Assembly: GCF_006716675.1 (NCBI RefSeq)
Contig: NZ_VFPM01000003.1
Location: 372,001-436,000, forward strand
Reading direction: 5' to 3'
DNA length: 64,000 bases
DNA from: Humibacillus xanthopallidus
GTDB lineage: Bacteria > Actinomycetota > Actinomycetes > Actinomycetales > Dermatophilaceae
Shown: positions 8,781 through 17,517 of the stretch, piece after piece
How positions within the stretch are numbered: the stretch's first letter is position 1
Layout of the letters: every line of letters begins with the position of its first letter
The notes under the pieces: model-generated
Told to the model about the DNA's origin: nothing
Databases searched by the model: none
The model's input: only the letters and a program-made list of their open reading frames with translations
Position numbers and translations under genes: made by a program

Positions 8781-9856
8781 CCACGCACGTTCGCGTCGTC
8801 GGAACGGGGCTCATCGGCACGAGTCTCGGAATCGCCTTGTCCAACAAAGGTTTTCAGGTATCGCTCGAGGACCCCTCACCCACGGCGGTGCGCCTCGCAC
8901 GCGACCTCGGCGCGGGCCGGCTCGCCGTCGAGGGCGACGCGCCCGACGTCGTCGTGGTCGCTGCCCCGCCCGACGTCGCCTCGCGAGTCGTCGTCGAGGC
9001 GCTGCGCGAGTGGCCCGGTGCGGTCGTGACCGACGTCGCCTCGGTCAAGGAGTCGATCCTGCGCGAGGTGCTGGCCTCCGGCGCCGACGCCTCGCGCTAC
9101 GTCGGATCGCACCCGATGGCGGGGCGCGAGCGCTCGGGCGCGGCGGCAGCACGTGGCGACCTCTTCGACGGGCGGGCCTGGGTCGTCGTCCCTCATCCGG
9201 CATCGAGTGCGACCGCGACCGACCAGGTCACGCACCTCGCGACCGCCGTCGGCGCGGCTGTGCGGGTGATGCCCGCCCACGAGCACGACGAGGCGGTCGC
9301 CGCGGTCTCACACGTGCCGCAGATCGCTGCGAGCATCGTCGCCGCCGGGCTGCGCGAGCTCCCCGAGAGCGCTGTCGGCCTCGCCGGGCAGGGCCTGCGC
9401 GACGTCACCCGCATCGCGGCGAGCGACCCGCGCCTCTGGACCCAGATCCTTGCGGGCAACGCCCAGGCGGTGCGCGACGTGCTGCGCGAGGTGCGCGACC
9501 AGGTTGCTGCCGTCGTCGTGGCCCTCGACGGGCTCGTCGACGACGGGGGAGAGGGCTCCCTCGGCACGCTGAGCCGGCTCCTCGAGGCCGGCAACCTCGG
9601 CCACGCACGGATCCCGGGCAAGCACGGCGCCGCCCCGGCGGCATACGAGCTCGTGTCGGTCGTCGTGCCCGACGAGCCGGGCGCCCTCGCGCGCCTGCTC
9701 ACCGACGTCGGTGCGGCCGGCATCAACCTCGAGGACCTCCACCTCGAGCACGGGCTCGGCCAGGCCGTCGGCATCGCCGAGATCGCGGTCGTGCCGGCCT
9801 CCGTCGAGCCGCTGCGGGCCGAGCTCGAGCGGCTCGGCTGGCGCGTCCACGACTGA
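8777..9856 (+). CDS. tyrA: Prephenate dehydrogenase
   Basis: Oxidatively decarboxylates prephenate in tyrosine synthesis. The 359-aa product has an N-terminal dinucleotide-binding site (VVGTGLIGTSLGIAL, residues 5-19) and the family motif GSHPMAGRERSGAAAA. A C-terminal ACT domain from about residue 290 (VVVPDEPGALARLLTDVGAAGINLEDL) probably gives feedback control by an aromatic amino acid. GTG at 8777 overlaps the rluB stop. Placement between rluB and cmk is the odd member of an otherwise segregation and translation operon. Confidence 0.93.
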   Translation: MTTHVRVVGTGLIGTSLGIALSNKGFQVSLEDPSPTAVRLARDLGAGRLAVEGDAPDVVVVAAPPDVASRVVVEALREWPGAVVTDVASVKESILREVLASGADASRYVGSHPMAGRERSGAAAARGDLFDGRAWVVVPHPASSATATDQVTHLATAVGAAVRVMPAHEHDEAVAAVSHVPQIAASIVAAGLRELPESAVGLAGQGLRDVTRIAASDPRLWTQILAGNAQAVRDVLREVRDQVAAVVVALDGLVDDGGEGSLGTLSRLLEAGNLGHARIPGKHGAAPAAYELVSVVVPDEPGALARLLTDVGAAGINLEDLHLEHGLGQAVGIAEIAVVPASVEPLRAELERLGWRVHD

Positions 9857-9898
9857 CCGCGGTCGGCCGGTGCCCACGGGTGCCACTATCCTCGGCGC

Positions 9899-10606
9899 AT
9901 GCCGAGCGCCCCCGAGGACCACCTGTCCGGATTCGTCGTCGCCATCGACGGCCCCTCGGGGTCGGGCAAGTCGAGCGTCTCCAAGCAGGTGGCTCGCACG
10001 CTCGGCTACGGCTACCTCGACACCGGAGCCATGTATCGCGCTCTCGCGTGGTGGTGCCTGAGCGAGAACGTCGACCTCACCGACCCGGAGGCCGTCACCG
10101 CCGCGGCCCACCGGCTGCCGCTCTCGATCGGCACCGACCCCGACGACCCCACCGTCACCGTCGGCGGTGTCGACGTCACCGCGGCCATCCGCGAGACGCG
10201 CATCTCGACCAACGTCTCGGCCGTGGCCGGCGTCATCCCCGTGCGCGAGCTCATGCGCGTGCTCCAGCGCCGGCTCATCTCCGAGGCCGGCGCCGCCGAC
10301 GGGGGAGTCGTCGCCGAGGGACGCGACATCACGACCGTCGTCGCGCCGGATGCACCGGTACGCATCCTGCTCACCGCCTCGGAGGAGGCCCGCCTCGCCC
10401 GCCGCTCGACCGAGCTGCACGGCGACGCCGACGAGGCCTCGGTCGAGGCCACCCGGGCGCAGATCGTCGACCGTGACAAGGCCGACTCCGCTGTCTCGGA
10501 GTTCAGTGTCGCGGCCGACGGCGTCACGACCATCGACACCTCGCACCTCGACTTCGAGGGCTCGGTCCGGGCCGTGCTCCAGGTCGTGGGGGCCGCTCAG
10601 GCGTGA
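9899..10606 (+). CDS. cmk: Cytidylate kinase
   Basis: Phosphorylates CMP and dCMP using ATP. The P-loop GPSGSGKSS is at residues 18-26 and the substrate signature YLDTGAMYRALAWWCL follows. The LID region is RRSTELHG, with EGRDITTVVAPDAPVRILLTAS before it. At 235 aa the length is typical. The gene begins 42 bases after tyrA with ATG at 9899 and stands directly upstream of der, as in most actinobacteria. Confidence 0.95.
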   Translation: MPSAPEDHLSGFVVAIDGPSGSGKSSVSKQVARTLGYGYLDTGAMYRALAWWCLSENVDLTDPEAVTAAAHRLPLSIGTDPDDPTVTVGGVDVTAAIRETRISTNVSAVAGVIPVRELMRVLQRRLISEAGAADGGVVAEGRDITTVVAPDAPVRILLTASEEARLARRSTELHGDADEASVEATRAQIVDRDKADSAVSEFSVAADGVTTIDTSHLDFEGSVRAVLQVVGAAQA

Positions 10607-10688
10607 TCCCACGCCGCTCGCGTCACGGACGCCCCCCGCGGGGGTGGAGAATGGTCGCTCAAAGACGTTTCACTGATTCGAGGACACC

Positions 10689-12185
10689 GTGACTGACGAG
10701 ACCGCCCGCCCCACCGACGAGGGCGCTCCGATCTCGACCGCTCCCGTCGACGACGCCGCCGTGGAGCGCGCGCTGCGCGCGGGGCTCTCCGACTTCGAGC
10801 TGAGCCCGGAGGACCAGGCGCTGCTCGATGCCGAGGGGCCGTATGCCGCCGACAGCACTCCGCAGGGCCCGCTCCCCGTCGTGGCCGTGGTCGGCCGACC
10901 CAACGTCGGCAAGTCGAGCCTCGTCAACCGCATCCTGCGCCGGCGCGAGGCCGTCGTCGAGGACGTGCCGGGCGTCACCCGCGACCGCGTGTCCTACGAG
11001 GGCGAGTGGGCGGGTCGCCGCTTCACCGTCGTCGACACCGGCGGCTGGGAGGCCGACGCCACCGGCATCCACCTGCGGGTCGCCGAGCAGGCCGAGATCG
11101 CCATCGACCTCGCCGACGTCGTGATGTTCGTCGTCGACGCGACCGTCGGTGCGACCGACGACGACGAGGCCGTCGTCAAGCTGCTGCGCAAGTCGGGCAA
11201 GCCCGTCGTCCTCATCGCCAACAAGGTCGACGACCAGCGCGGCGAGGCCGACGCCGCCATGCTGTGGAGCCTCGGCCTCGGCCAGCCGTGGCCTGTCTCC
11301 GCGGTCCACGGCCGCGGCAGCGGCGACGCGCTCGACGCCGTCCTCGAGGTCCTCCCGCAGGTGTCCGCCACCGGCGCGTATGCCCAGGGCGGGCCGCGCC
11401 GGGTCGCGCTCGTCGGGCGGCCCAACGTCGGCAAGTCGAGCCTGCTCAACCGGCTCGCCGGCTCCGAGCGCGTCGTCGTCGACAACGTCGCGGGCACGAC
11501 GCGCGACCCCGTCGACGAGCTCATCGAGCTCGGCGGCAAGACGTGGCGCTTCGTCGACACGGCCGGCATCCGCCGGCGCGTCCACCAGTCCCGCGGCGCC
11601 GACTTCTACGCATCCCTGCGCACCCAGACGGCGCTCGAGAAGGCCGAGGTGGCCGTCGTGCTCATCGACGCCTCCCAGCCGATCGCGGAGCAGGACGTCC
11701 GCGTCGTGCAGCAGGTCATCGACGCCGGCCGGGCGCTCGTCATCGCCTACAACAAGTGGGACACCCTCGACGAGGAGCGTCGCCACTACCTCGAGCGCGA
11801 GATCGACAAGGAGCTCGTCCAGGTGCCGTGGGCGCCGCGCGCCAACGTGTCGGCCCGCACCGGGCGCCACATGGACCGGCTCGTGCCGGCGATCGAGACC
11901 GCCCTCGAGTCGTGGGACACCCGCGTGCCCACCGGACGGCTCAACGCCTTCCTCGGCGAGATCGTGGCCTCGCACCCGCACCCGGTGCGCGGGGGCAAGC
12001 AGCCGCGCATCCTCTTCGCCACGCAGGCCTCCACCCGACCGCCGCGCTTCGTCATCTTCGCGTCGGGCTTCATCGAGGCGGGCTACCGCCGCTTCCTCGA
12101 GCGTCGCCTGCGCGAGCAGTTCGGCTTCGAGGGCACCCCGATCGAGGTCTCGGTGCGCGTGCGCGAGAAGCGCAGCAAGCGCTGA
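10689..12185 (+). CDS. der: Ribosome biogenesis GTPase Der (EngA)
   Basis: A tandem-domain GTPase needed for 50S subunit maturation. Two complete G domains are visible. The first has GRPNVGKSS at about residues 69-77, DTGGWE and NKVD; the second has GRPNVGKSS at about 241-249, DTAGIRRR and NKWD. A KH-like RNA-binding domain closes the protein (about 400-490). Residues 1-60 are an acidic extension common in actinobacterial Der. The GTG start at 10689 follows CGAGGACACC. A small hairpin of C and G runs near 10631-10645 lies upstream. A strong terminator follows the gene. Confidence 0.96.
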   Translation: MTDETARPTDEGAPISTAPVDDAAVERALRAGLSDFELSPEDQALLDAEGPYAADSTPQGPLPVVAVVGRPNVGKSSLVNRILRRREAVVEDVPGVTRDRVSYEGEWAGRRFTVVDTGGWEADATGIHLRVAEQAEIAIDLADVVMFVVDATVGATDDDEAVVKLLRKSGKPVVLIANKVDDQRGEADAAMLWSLGLGQPWPVSAVHGRGSGDALDAVLEVLPQVSATGAYAQGGPRRVALVGRPNVGKSSLLNRLAGSERVVVDNVAGTTRDPVDELIELGGKTWRFVDTAGIRRRVHQSRGADFYASLRTQTALEKAEVAVVLIDASQPIAEQDVRVVQQVIDAGRALVIAYNKWDTLDEERRHYLEREIDKELVQVPWAPRANVSARTGRHMDRLVPAIETALESWDTRVPTGRLNAFLGEIVASHPHPVRGGKQPRILFATQASTRPPRFVIFASGFIEAGYRRFLERRLREQFGFEGTPIEVSVRVREKRSKR

Positions 12186-12244
12186 CCGCACTCACGACGC
12201 CTGCCGGCCACGCGGCATACCGCAAGCGGCCGGCCGGTGACGCG

Positions 12245-12282
12245 CGAAGGGCGCCCACGACTCACGTCATGGGCGCCCTTCG
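12245..12282. terminator. Hairpin terminator between convergent der and protease genes
   Basis: A perfect 13-bp inverted repeat (CGAAGGGCGCCCA and its complement) with a 12-base loop lies 60 bases after der and 13 bases after the end of the convergent protease gene. It has no long T run, but position and symmetry fit a bidirectional terminator. Confidence 0.8.
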
Positions 12283-12294
12283 GTCTGTGCGGGG

Positions 12295-13218
12295 TCAGGC
12301 GGCGGGGCGCACGCCGTAGGTGGCGAGCCAGCTCTGCACGACGGGGATGTCGATGCGCTGGAGGCCGTCGAGGTAGCGGCAGTTCTCGGTGTAGCCGTAG
12401 CTCGTCACGGTCACCTGGTAGCCGCCACGGAAGGTGGGGCCGCCCGAGTCGCCGAAGCAGGAGCCGCCGGTGCCACGGGTGTCGTTGATGTTGCCGTTGA
12501 CCTGGAGGATCTGCGGCGTCAGCTTCTGGCCCGGCGCGTCGGCGACGCGACGGATGAGCGGGTAGGACAGCGCCGTCGGCTTCTGCGGGCCGCTGTCGGG
12601 CTTGCGGACCTCGGTGCCGTAGCCGACGATCGTGAAGAGCGTGTGCGCGAGCGTCGACTTCGCGATCGTGTCGAGGTAGCCGGCGGGCGCGATCTTCGCG
12701 GGAGCGATGCCCGTGACGGGGGTGTCGAGCACGACGACGCCGACGTCGTTCCAGTTCTTGAGGTCCGTGAAGTCGGAGTACTGCGGGTGCGCGTGCGGGG
12801 CACCGACGTGCCACGTGCGCCCCCGAGTGTCGGTGAAGACACCGGACTGCGTGTAGCCCGTCTGGCTCGTGCCGTCAGCGGCGACGTCCGGCGCCGTCGG
12901 GATGTTGGACGGAGCGGTCTCCGAGATGGTCGAGCTGAACGACGCGATCGTCTTGCCCGCGGTGCCGGCGGTGCAGTGCGCGGCCGTCACGAGGACGGTC
13001 GGGGTGACGAGCGTCGCGGTGCACCGGTAGCGGAAGTGATCGGCCTCGTCGTAGAAGAGGATGATCGCGACGTTCGGGTGTCCCTCGCCGTCGGGCGCAC
13101 CGCCGGTGATGGCGGTCGCTGTCAGGGCCGGCACGGTCACGAGACCGGCGACCGCGGCGACGGCGAGCAGGATGGTGCGCACGGAGCCGCGAAGGCGTGC
13201 GCGTGGACGACGGAGCAT
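12295..13218 (-). CDS. Secreted trypsin-like serine protease (S1 family)
   Basis: A 307-aa exported endopeptidase. Basic residues followed by a hydrophobic stretch (RTILLAVAAVAGLVTVPAL, about 14-32) and an Ala-x-Ala site form a Sec signal peptide. The catalytic triad is visible: His81 in VTAAHC, Asp158 in NWNDVGVVVLD, Ser258 in CFGDSGGP. Cysteines flank the triad as in chymotrypsin folds. The ATG at 13218 is chosen because GAAAGG lies nine bases upstream; the open frame extends 40 codons further without a ribosome site. Substrate specificity is unknown. Confidence 0.9.
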   Translation of the reverse strand: MLRRPRARLRGSVRTILLAVAAVAGLVTVPALTATAITGGAPDGEGHPNVAIILFYDEADHFRYRCTATLVTPTVLVTAAHCTAGTAGKTIASFSSTISETAPSNIPTAPDVAADGTSQTGYTQSGVFTDTRGRTWHVGAPHAHPQYSDFTDLKNWNDVGVVVLDTPVTGIAPAKIAPAGYLDTIAKSTLAHTLFTIVGYGTEVRKPDSGPQKPTALSYPLIRRVADAPGQKLTPQILQVNGNINDTRGTGGSCFGDSGGPTFRGGYQVTVTSYGYTENCRYLDGLQRIDIPVVQSWLATYGVRPAA

Positions 13219-13412
13219 GAGCTGCCTTTCAGTGGTGGATCGGGCCCCCCGACCCGCGGTGGCGACGATCCCCTGCCACCTGCGATCCCTGCTGTGAGGC
13301 GAACCTACGCGGTTGGGACGCCCTGCGGGGGCGAGCACGCGCCGGAAGTTGGGGGCCGATTCGGAACTGCGAGCGGGTGTGCGCTAGGGTTTCGTTCGCC
13401 CGCAGGGGCATT

Positions 13413-13486
<74 letters not shown>

Positions 13487-13513
13487 CCGTGTGATGTCTC
13501 AAGACATCGTGGA

Positions 13514-13544
13514 CAGCCGGACCTACGGAATGTAGGTCCGGCTG
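13514..13544. terminator. Perfect hairpin inside the left IS end
   Basis: A 13-bp perfect stem (CAGCCGGACCTAC and complement) with loop GGAAT is followed on the + strand by TTGCTATTT. It would stop transcription leaving tRNA-Pro to the right and also terminates the transposase message, whose real-frame stop is at 13548. Confidence 0.75.
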
Positions 13545-13547
13545 TTG

Positions 13548-14749
13548 CTATTTGGGGTGTTGGGGCTGGTAGTCCTTGGTGGGGTCGAGGGTGAGCTCGC
13601 GCAGGAGTTCGCCGGTGATGGCGTGGGCGACGCGGATGTTGAGGTCCTGGATCTGCAGCACGATGGGGGTCCCGGCGTGGGCGCGCCGGATGCCGATGTG
13701 GTGCAGGCGGCCGTCATGGCGCAGGGTGACGTTGCCGGTCTTGCTGACCCGGTCCTCGCGGCTGCGGTCGTGGGTGCGGCCTGTGGGTTCGCCTGTGTGT
13801 TCGCCCGGGGTGGCTTTGGGTCGGGTGGTGTACGCGGCGGCCGGGGTGGCGCGGTGCGCGAGGGAGCGGTGGGGGCGCTGGGTGTTGTACTCGAGGGTGA
13901 ACCGGTCGAGCAGGGTCTGCAGCGCTGCGCGATGGTGGTGGGCTGGTCGGGTTGGGCGCGTAGCCAGTTCTTGAGGGTCTGCTGGAACCGTTCGACCTTG
14001 CCGCAGGTGGTGGGGTGGTTCGGGCGGGAGTTCTTCTGGATGACGCCGAGGGCGGCGAGCTCGGTCTCGAGGGCGTTGCGTCCGCCGCGGACGCGGTGGG
14101 AGGCGAGCCGGACGGTGTACACCATGCCGTTGTCGGTCAGGGTCGAGTAAGGGGTGCCGTGCTCGGCGCAGCTGGCGCGGAACGTGTCGCGCACGATCGT
14201 GGCGGTGACCCGTGGGTGGGCGGACACGTGCAGGGCGTAGCGGGAGTGGTCATCGAGCCAGGTGATGATCTCGACGTCGGCGCCGGGGCTGCCGTCAGGG
14301 CAGGTGAGGCGGTAGTGGGTGAAGTCGGACTGCCAGCACTCGTTGGGCTGGTCGGCCTGGAACATCGTGTACGAGGATCGGGGCCGTTTCTGCGGCTGGG
14401 GGTTTACCTTCCCGTGCCGGGTCAGGATCCGGTGCACGGTGGCGCGGGACACCGTGATCCGGTGTTGGCGGGCCAGGTGCCAGCCGATCGTGTCAGCGCC
14501 GGCGTCGAGCCCGGCGGTGGCGAGCCGGTCGCGTAGCTGCAGGATCAGCTCGATCGTTGCTTCCGTGGTGGCATTCGGGGTGGAGCGTGGGCGGCGTGAG
14601 CGTGGCTCGAACGCGGCGTCCCCCTCGGCCCGGTACCGGGCAACCAGTTCATACACCCAGGACCGGGACACCCCGTACTCGGCGGCCACTTGCGCGGCCG
14701 GACGCTTCTCGAGAACGACAGCAGTGATCACCAGACGCGCTTTGGACAT
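13548..14749 (-). pseudogene. IS481-family transposase, frameshifted
   Basis: The ATG at 14749 opens a protein with an N-terminal helix-turn-helix (AQVAAEYGVSRSWVYELVARYR) and an rve integrase core. The catalytic acids are visible: Asp in NECWQSDFTHYRL, Asp in LTDNGMVYT, Glu in GKVERFQQTLKNWL. After QPTTIAQ, near base 13925, the reading frame is lost and the translation becomes Ser/Pro/Thr-rich nonsense to 13523. The -1 alternative frame continues the family sequence (LQTLLDRFTLEYNTQRPHRS) to a TAG at 13548. A single-base deletion best explains this, so the element is probably not autonomous, unless it is a sequencing error or a programmed shift. Confidence 0.85.
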
Positions 14750-14839
14750 GCCCGAGCCTGCCCGGCGGGTCCGGGATCACCCGAGACACCTGTCCGGCAT
14801 GTCGTGAGACACCTGTCCGGGATGTCTTGAGATCAGACA

Positions 14840-14854
14840 CTGTCAGCCCGACCG
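14840..14854. repeat. 15-bp target-site duplication, right copy
   Basis: An exact copy of 13475-13489 that abuts the right terminal inverted repeat. Before insertion the tRNA would have been followed by the sequence now starting at 14855, including the two hairpins there. Confidence 0.9.
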
Positions 14855-14869
14855 AAGAATCAGCAGGTC

Positions 14870-14951
14870 AGAAGCCTGCACAATCACGTGAAGACGAGAT
14901 CGTGCAGGCTTCTCTGCGAGAGGGGGGCCGGGTCTACCGGCCCCTTTCTCG
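14870..14951. terminator. Two consecutive hairpins, probable original tRNA terminator
   Basis: The first stem pairs AGAAGCCTGCAC (14870-14881) with its complement at 14902-14913. The second pairs 14917-14931 with 14937-14951 (15 pairs including two G-T, loop GTCTA), with CCCCTTTCTC in the 3' arm. They separate the IS from the convergent TIR gene and probably terminated tRNA-Pro before the IS arrived. Confidence 0.65.
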
Positions 14952-14987
14952 TCCGGCCGGGTGACCCGTCGCGAGCCGTGGCGGCGT

Positions 14988-16115
14988 TCAGGGCGCCGGC
15001 AGCGCCCAGGCTCCCGAGTCGTCTGCGACACCGCTGTCCAACGCGAACTGGACGTAGGCGGCCTCCGCCGACGTCGGGATGTCGAAGACGACGTAGCCCG
15101 TCGCCTGCTCACCCGGGCGCAGCCTGACCGAGGTGTCGAAGACGGGGCCCGCCGCCACGGACAGGACGGTCTCCGTGTCGTAACCGCGGCCCGAGCCGTC
15201 GACGAGCCGGGCGCAGTTGGCGGGAGTCTCCTCGTACGCCGCGGTGCCGGCGTTCTTGATCGTGATCTCGACGGCCAGGAAGCGGCTTCCGGGGGACGGG
15301 CTGCTGATGCCATCGGTGGCGGTCGTCGGATCGACAACCTTCGTCACGGTCACGGCTGCCGTCGTCGCGGGGTCGATGCCCGTGAGCGTGATGGCCTGCC
15401 CGAGCTGGGCGGCCCGCGCCGACGGGCCGTCTGGCGTAGATGGTGTCGTCCCGGAGGCCGATGATGTGGGCGCCCCGCTGGATGATGTGGCGCCCGAGGC
15501 CCCGGCGCCGCCGTCGTTGCGCCCGAGCACGAGAACGCCGACGACAGCGAGGGTGACGATGATCGCCGCTGCGAGGGCAGCCCACCGCCACCAAGACGGG
15601 AGTCTGACCGCCGTCGAGGCAGATCCCACCGGGAGCTGGCCCGTCGTGACTGGGACCGGCAACGGCGCCGGGACGTCCGCGGTCGGAGACTCAACGGTCG
15701 AGCTGGCGTCCGCTCGGCCCAGCAGCAGCCGGACGGTGCCCACGAGGTGCAACAGGTGCTGCTCCATGGGCGGGGTGATCGCGTCGAGCCAGTGGGCATC
15801 GGAGATGAAGTACTCCAGCGATGGCGACGGGATGACGTCGTCCACCCTGAAGGGAAGGATCGGGATGCCGTGACTGACCGTCCGCTCGATCTCCCGCTTG
15901 ACGTGGGGGGAGTGGTTGGAGCTGTCCGAGAACACGAGCACGGTCAACGCGGAGCCGGCGATCGCCTCGATGATCGACTGGCCGTAGTCGGTGCCCGGCA
16001 GGACATCACGCGGAGCGATCCAGCACCGGATCCGGTTCTGCTCGAGCGTCGAGCAGATGGCGTTCGCGATCGTCCGGTCCTTGGACGAGTGACAGATGAA
16101 GACGTCGTGGTTCAT
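14988..16115 (-). CDS. Membrane-anchored TIR-domain protein with C-terminal DUF4352-like domain
   Basis: A 375-aa protein with three parts. Residues 1-125 form a TIR domain (DVFICHSSKDR, CWIAPRDVLPG, then HVKREIERT). Glu75 there aligns with the catalytic glutamate of NAD-cleaving TIR domains such as SARM1. A Pro/Thr linker leads to one transmembrane segment (about 175-198, WWRWAALAAAIIVTLAVVGVLVLG). After a Ser/Gly/Thr linker comes a beta-rich domain (about 235-370, SRFLAVEITIKNAG...LRPGEQATGYVVFDIP) typical of extracytoplasmic DUF4352. TIR would face the cytoplasm, so sensing outside and NAD signalling inside is inferred, not shown. AGGG lies upstream of the ATG. Confidence 0.85.
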   Translation of the reverse strand: MNHDVFICHSSKDRTIANAICSTLEQNRIRCWIAPRDVLPGTDYGQSIIEAIAGSALTVLVFSDSSNHSPHVKREIERTVSHGIPILPFRVDDVIPSPSLEYFISDAHWLDAITPPMEQHLLHLVGTVRLLLGRADASSTVESPTADVPAPLPVPVTTGQLPVGSASTAVRLPSWWRWAALAAAIIVTLAVVGVLVLGRNDGGAGASGATSSSGAPTSSASGTTPSTPDGPSARAAQLGQAITLTGIDPATTAAVTVTKVVDPTTATDGISSPSPGSRFLAVEITIKNAGTAAYEETPANCARLVDGSGRGYDTETVLSVAAGPVFDTSVRLRPGEQATGYVVFDIPTSAEAAYVQFALDSGVADDSGAWALPAP

Positions 16116-16343
16116 GCCCTGGCCCTCGGCTCTCGGGAGGCTCCACCCTCAGGATGGGTCAGCGGCACCGCGGCAGACAGGGCCGAACGTCCTCCGACCG
16201 CACCACCGGAGCGCCCACCCGAGAGCGCCGGCTGAGGTGCACCCCGCCCCCCGGCAGGCCAGAGCTCGCCGTGGCCGCCCCGCGCCGGTGCGCGAGGCGG
16301 CCACGGGACGAGGGCCGCCGCGATGTCGGTGCCTTCCGGTCCC

Positions 16344-17258
16344 TCATCCCCATCCCCCCATCCCCCCATCCCCGCATCCCGGTTCCCAGCCGGGCTCGGC
16401 CCAGTCCTCACCCCCAGCTCTGGTGTCCACGCGTCCGACCGTTGGGGCGCATGGATGAGCTAGGTCGGCTCGACGGTTACGGGGGACCATCCCTGCCAAT
16501 GCAGGGCGCTGGGCCTCCACCACAGCCCACGCGAAGTGGCGCCCTCCCGCGTTGAACTCCCCTCGCGCGCCGAGATGCTCGCCGAGCGTGGTCGCGGGAG
16601 AACGGCGGCCAGTGCCGTCCTCCCGCGCGCCGTGGGACGCCCGGGGAACGTCGTCCTCCACGAGCACGCGAATTCGCGCCTTGTGCTGAGAGAGCGAGAG
16701 ATGGAGGTCACCGGCACCCTCAAGCACCGCTCGAGCGACCAGCTGCCCAACCACCGGGGAGACCTTGGGGATGAGCTTGGCGAGGCCCCAGTCAAGGCAG
16801 GCCATCGTCACGGTGGAGCGGGCGCCATCCACGGAGCGAAGGGTGGGCGCGAGCTCGATCGTCACGGTCGATGCCACGCCCGCGCCCCACATCTGCTTCA
16901 AGACAGCCGGGATGGTCTGTCCCGTCGCCAGGAAGCGGCCAGACGGGTGCTGGGTGACGAGATCGTGCACGGAGGGGCACGGCGCGACGATACCCATCGG
17001 CGTGCCGGGCCAGTGCTTGACCATGCTTCCGAAGCCAGCGAGGGCACGGACCGTCGCGGCGTCGTAGCCTTCGATCCGGGTGACCCGGACCATCAGGCCG
17101 CTGGGGGACAGCGCCCATTCAGCCGAGAGCGTCGACCGCATCTGTGAGCAGCGCGACGCTGCGAGGTCGGGCATGTCGATGAGGGCGAACTCGCCGAGAC
17201 GAAACGTCTTGATCTGGTCCGTGACACGCGCAGTGGCGCCGGGAGGCCCCTCCCACAT
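16344..17258 (-). CDS. STAS-like / degenerate HATPase regulatory protein
   Basis: A 304-aa putative regulator. Residues 15-125 look like a STAS-type domain (FALIDMPD..., ATVRALAGFGSMVKHWPGTPMGIVAP). Residues 130-250 look like an RsbW-type HATPase fold (VTIELAPTLRSVDGARSTV, LSLSQHKARIRVLVEDDVP, GGRHFAWAVVEA). The usual N-box ELVTNAV is here QLVARAV, lacking both the catalytic Glu and the Mg-binding Asn, so ATP binding is doubtful. The last 55 residues are atypical and end in a Gly/Met/Trp tail encoded by poly-C tracts. GAAAGG lies upstream of the ATG. It is divergent from the GAF-ANTAR gene and upstream of the TIR gene. Assignment is by pattern only. Confidence 0.6.
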   Translation of the reverse strand: MWEGPPGATARVTDQIKTFRLGEFALIDMPDLAASRCSQMRSTLSAEWALSPSGLMVRVTRIEGYDAATVRALAGFGSMVKHWPGTPMGIVAPCPSVHDLVTQHPSGRFLATGQTIPAVLKQMWGAGVASTVTIELAPTLRSVDGARSTVTMACLDWGLAKLIPKVSPVVGQLVARAVLEGAGDLHLSLSQHKARIRVLVEDDVPRASHGAREDGTGRRSPATTLGEHLGARGEFNAGGRHFAWAVVEAQRPALAGMVPRNRRADLAHPCAPTVGRVDTRAGGEDWAEPGWEPGCGDGGMGGWG

Positions 17259-17368
17259 GACAGGTCGACCTTTCTCGATCGACCTGGGTCTGGGGCCGGT
17301 GAGGGACAGCCGGGGGCAGGGGCCGCCATTCTGCTCCCGATTGTAGGTAGCAGGCGTGAGTCTGTCTG

Positions 17369-17399
17369 GGGTTCTCTGCAGCTCTTCTGCAGAGAACCC
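17369..17399. promoter_or_regulatory. 13-bp perfect inverted repeat in divergent promoter region
   Basis: GGGTTCTCTGCAG and its exact complement surround CTCTT, in the 259-bp space between the divergent STAS/HATPase and GAF-ANTAR genes. It may be an operator for either gene or a leader hairpin; ANTAR proteins act on RNA hairpins, which makes the second option worth considering. No promoter boxes are assigned. Confidence 0.55.
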
Positions 17400-17517
17400 G
17401 GATCTTCGAGTGCCCCTGCCGACGTGTTAGCCTTCTGGCGAAACTTAGGGGTCGTCACACCGCCTTGTTGCGTGCCAGGAATGGCCATCGCCTCGGGACG
17501 CAATGAAGGGTGATCAC

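Larger units (their letters stand above)
13490..14839 (-). mobile_element. IS481-family insertion sequence, 1350 bp
   Basis: The element is bounded by imperfect 27-bp terminal inverted repeats that begin TGT and share CTCAAGACATC and GGACAG (about 21 of 27 matches). Exact 15-bp direct repeats flank it. It carries one DDE transposase gene on the - strand, interrupted by a frameshift. Near the right end, two 21-bp direct repeats beginning GAGACACCTGTCCGG (14783-14803 and 14806-14826) look like transposase-binding sites. The TGT ends and single HTH-DDE ORF fit IS481. Confidence 0.9.
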
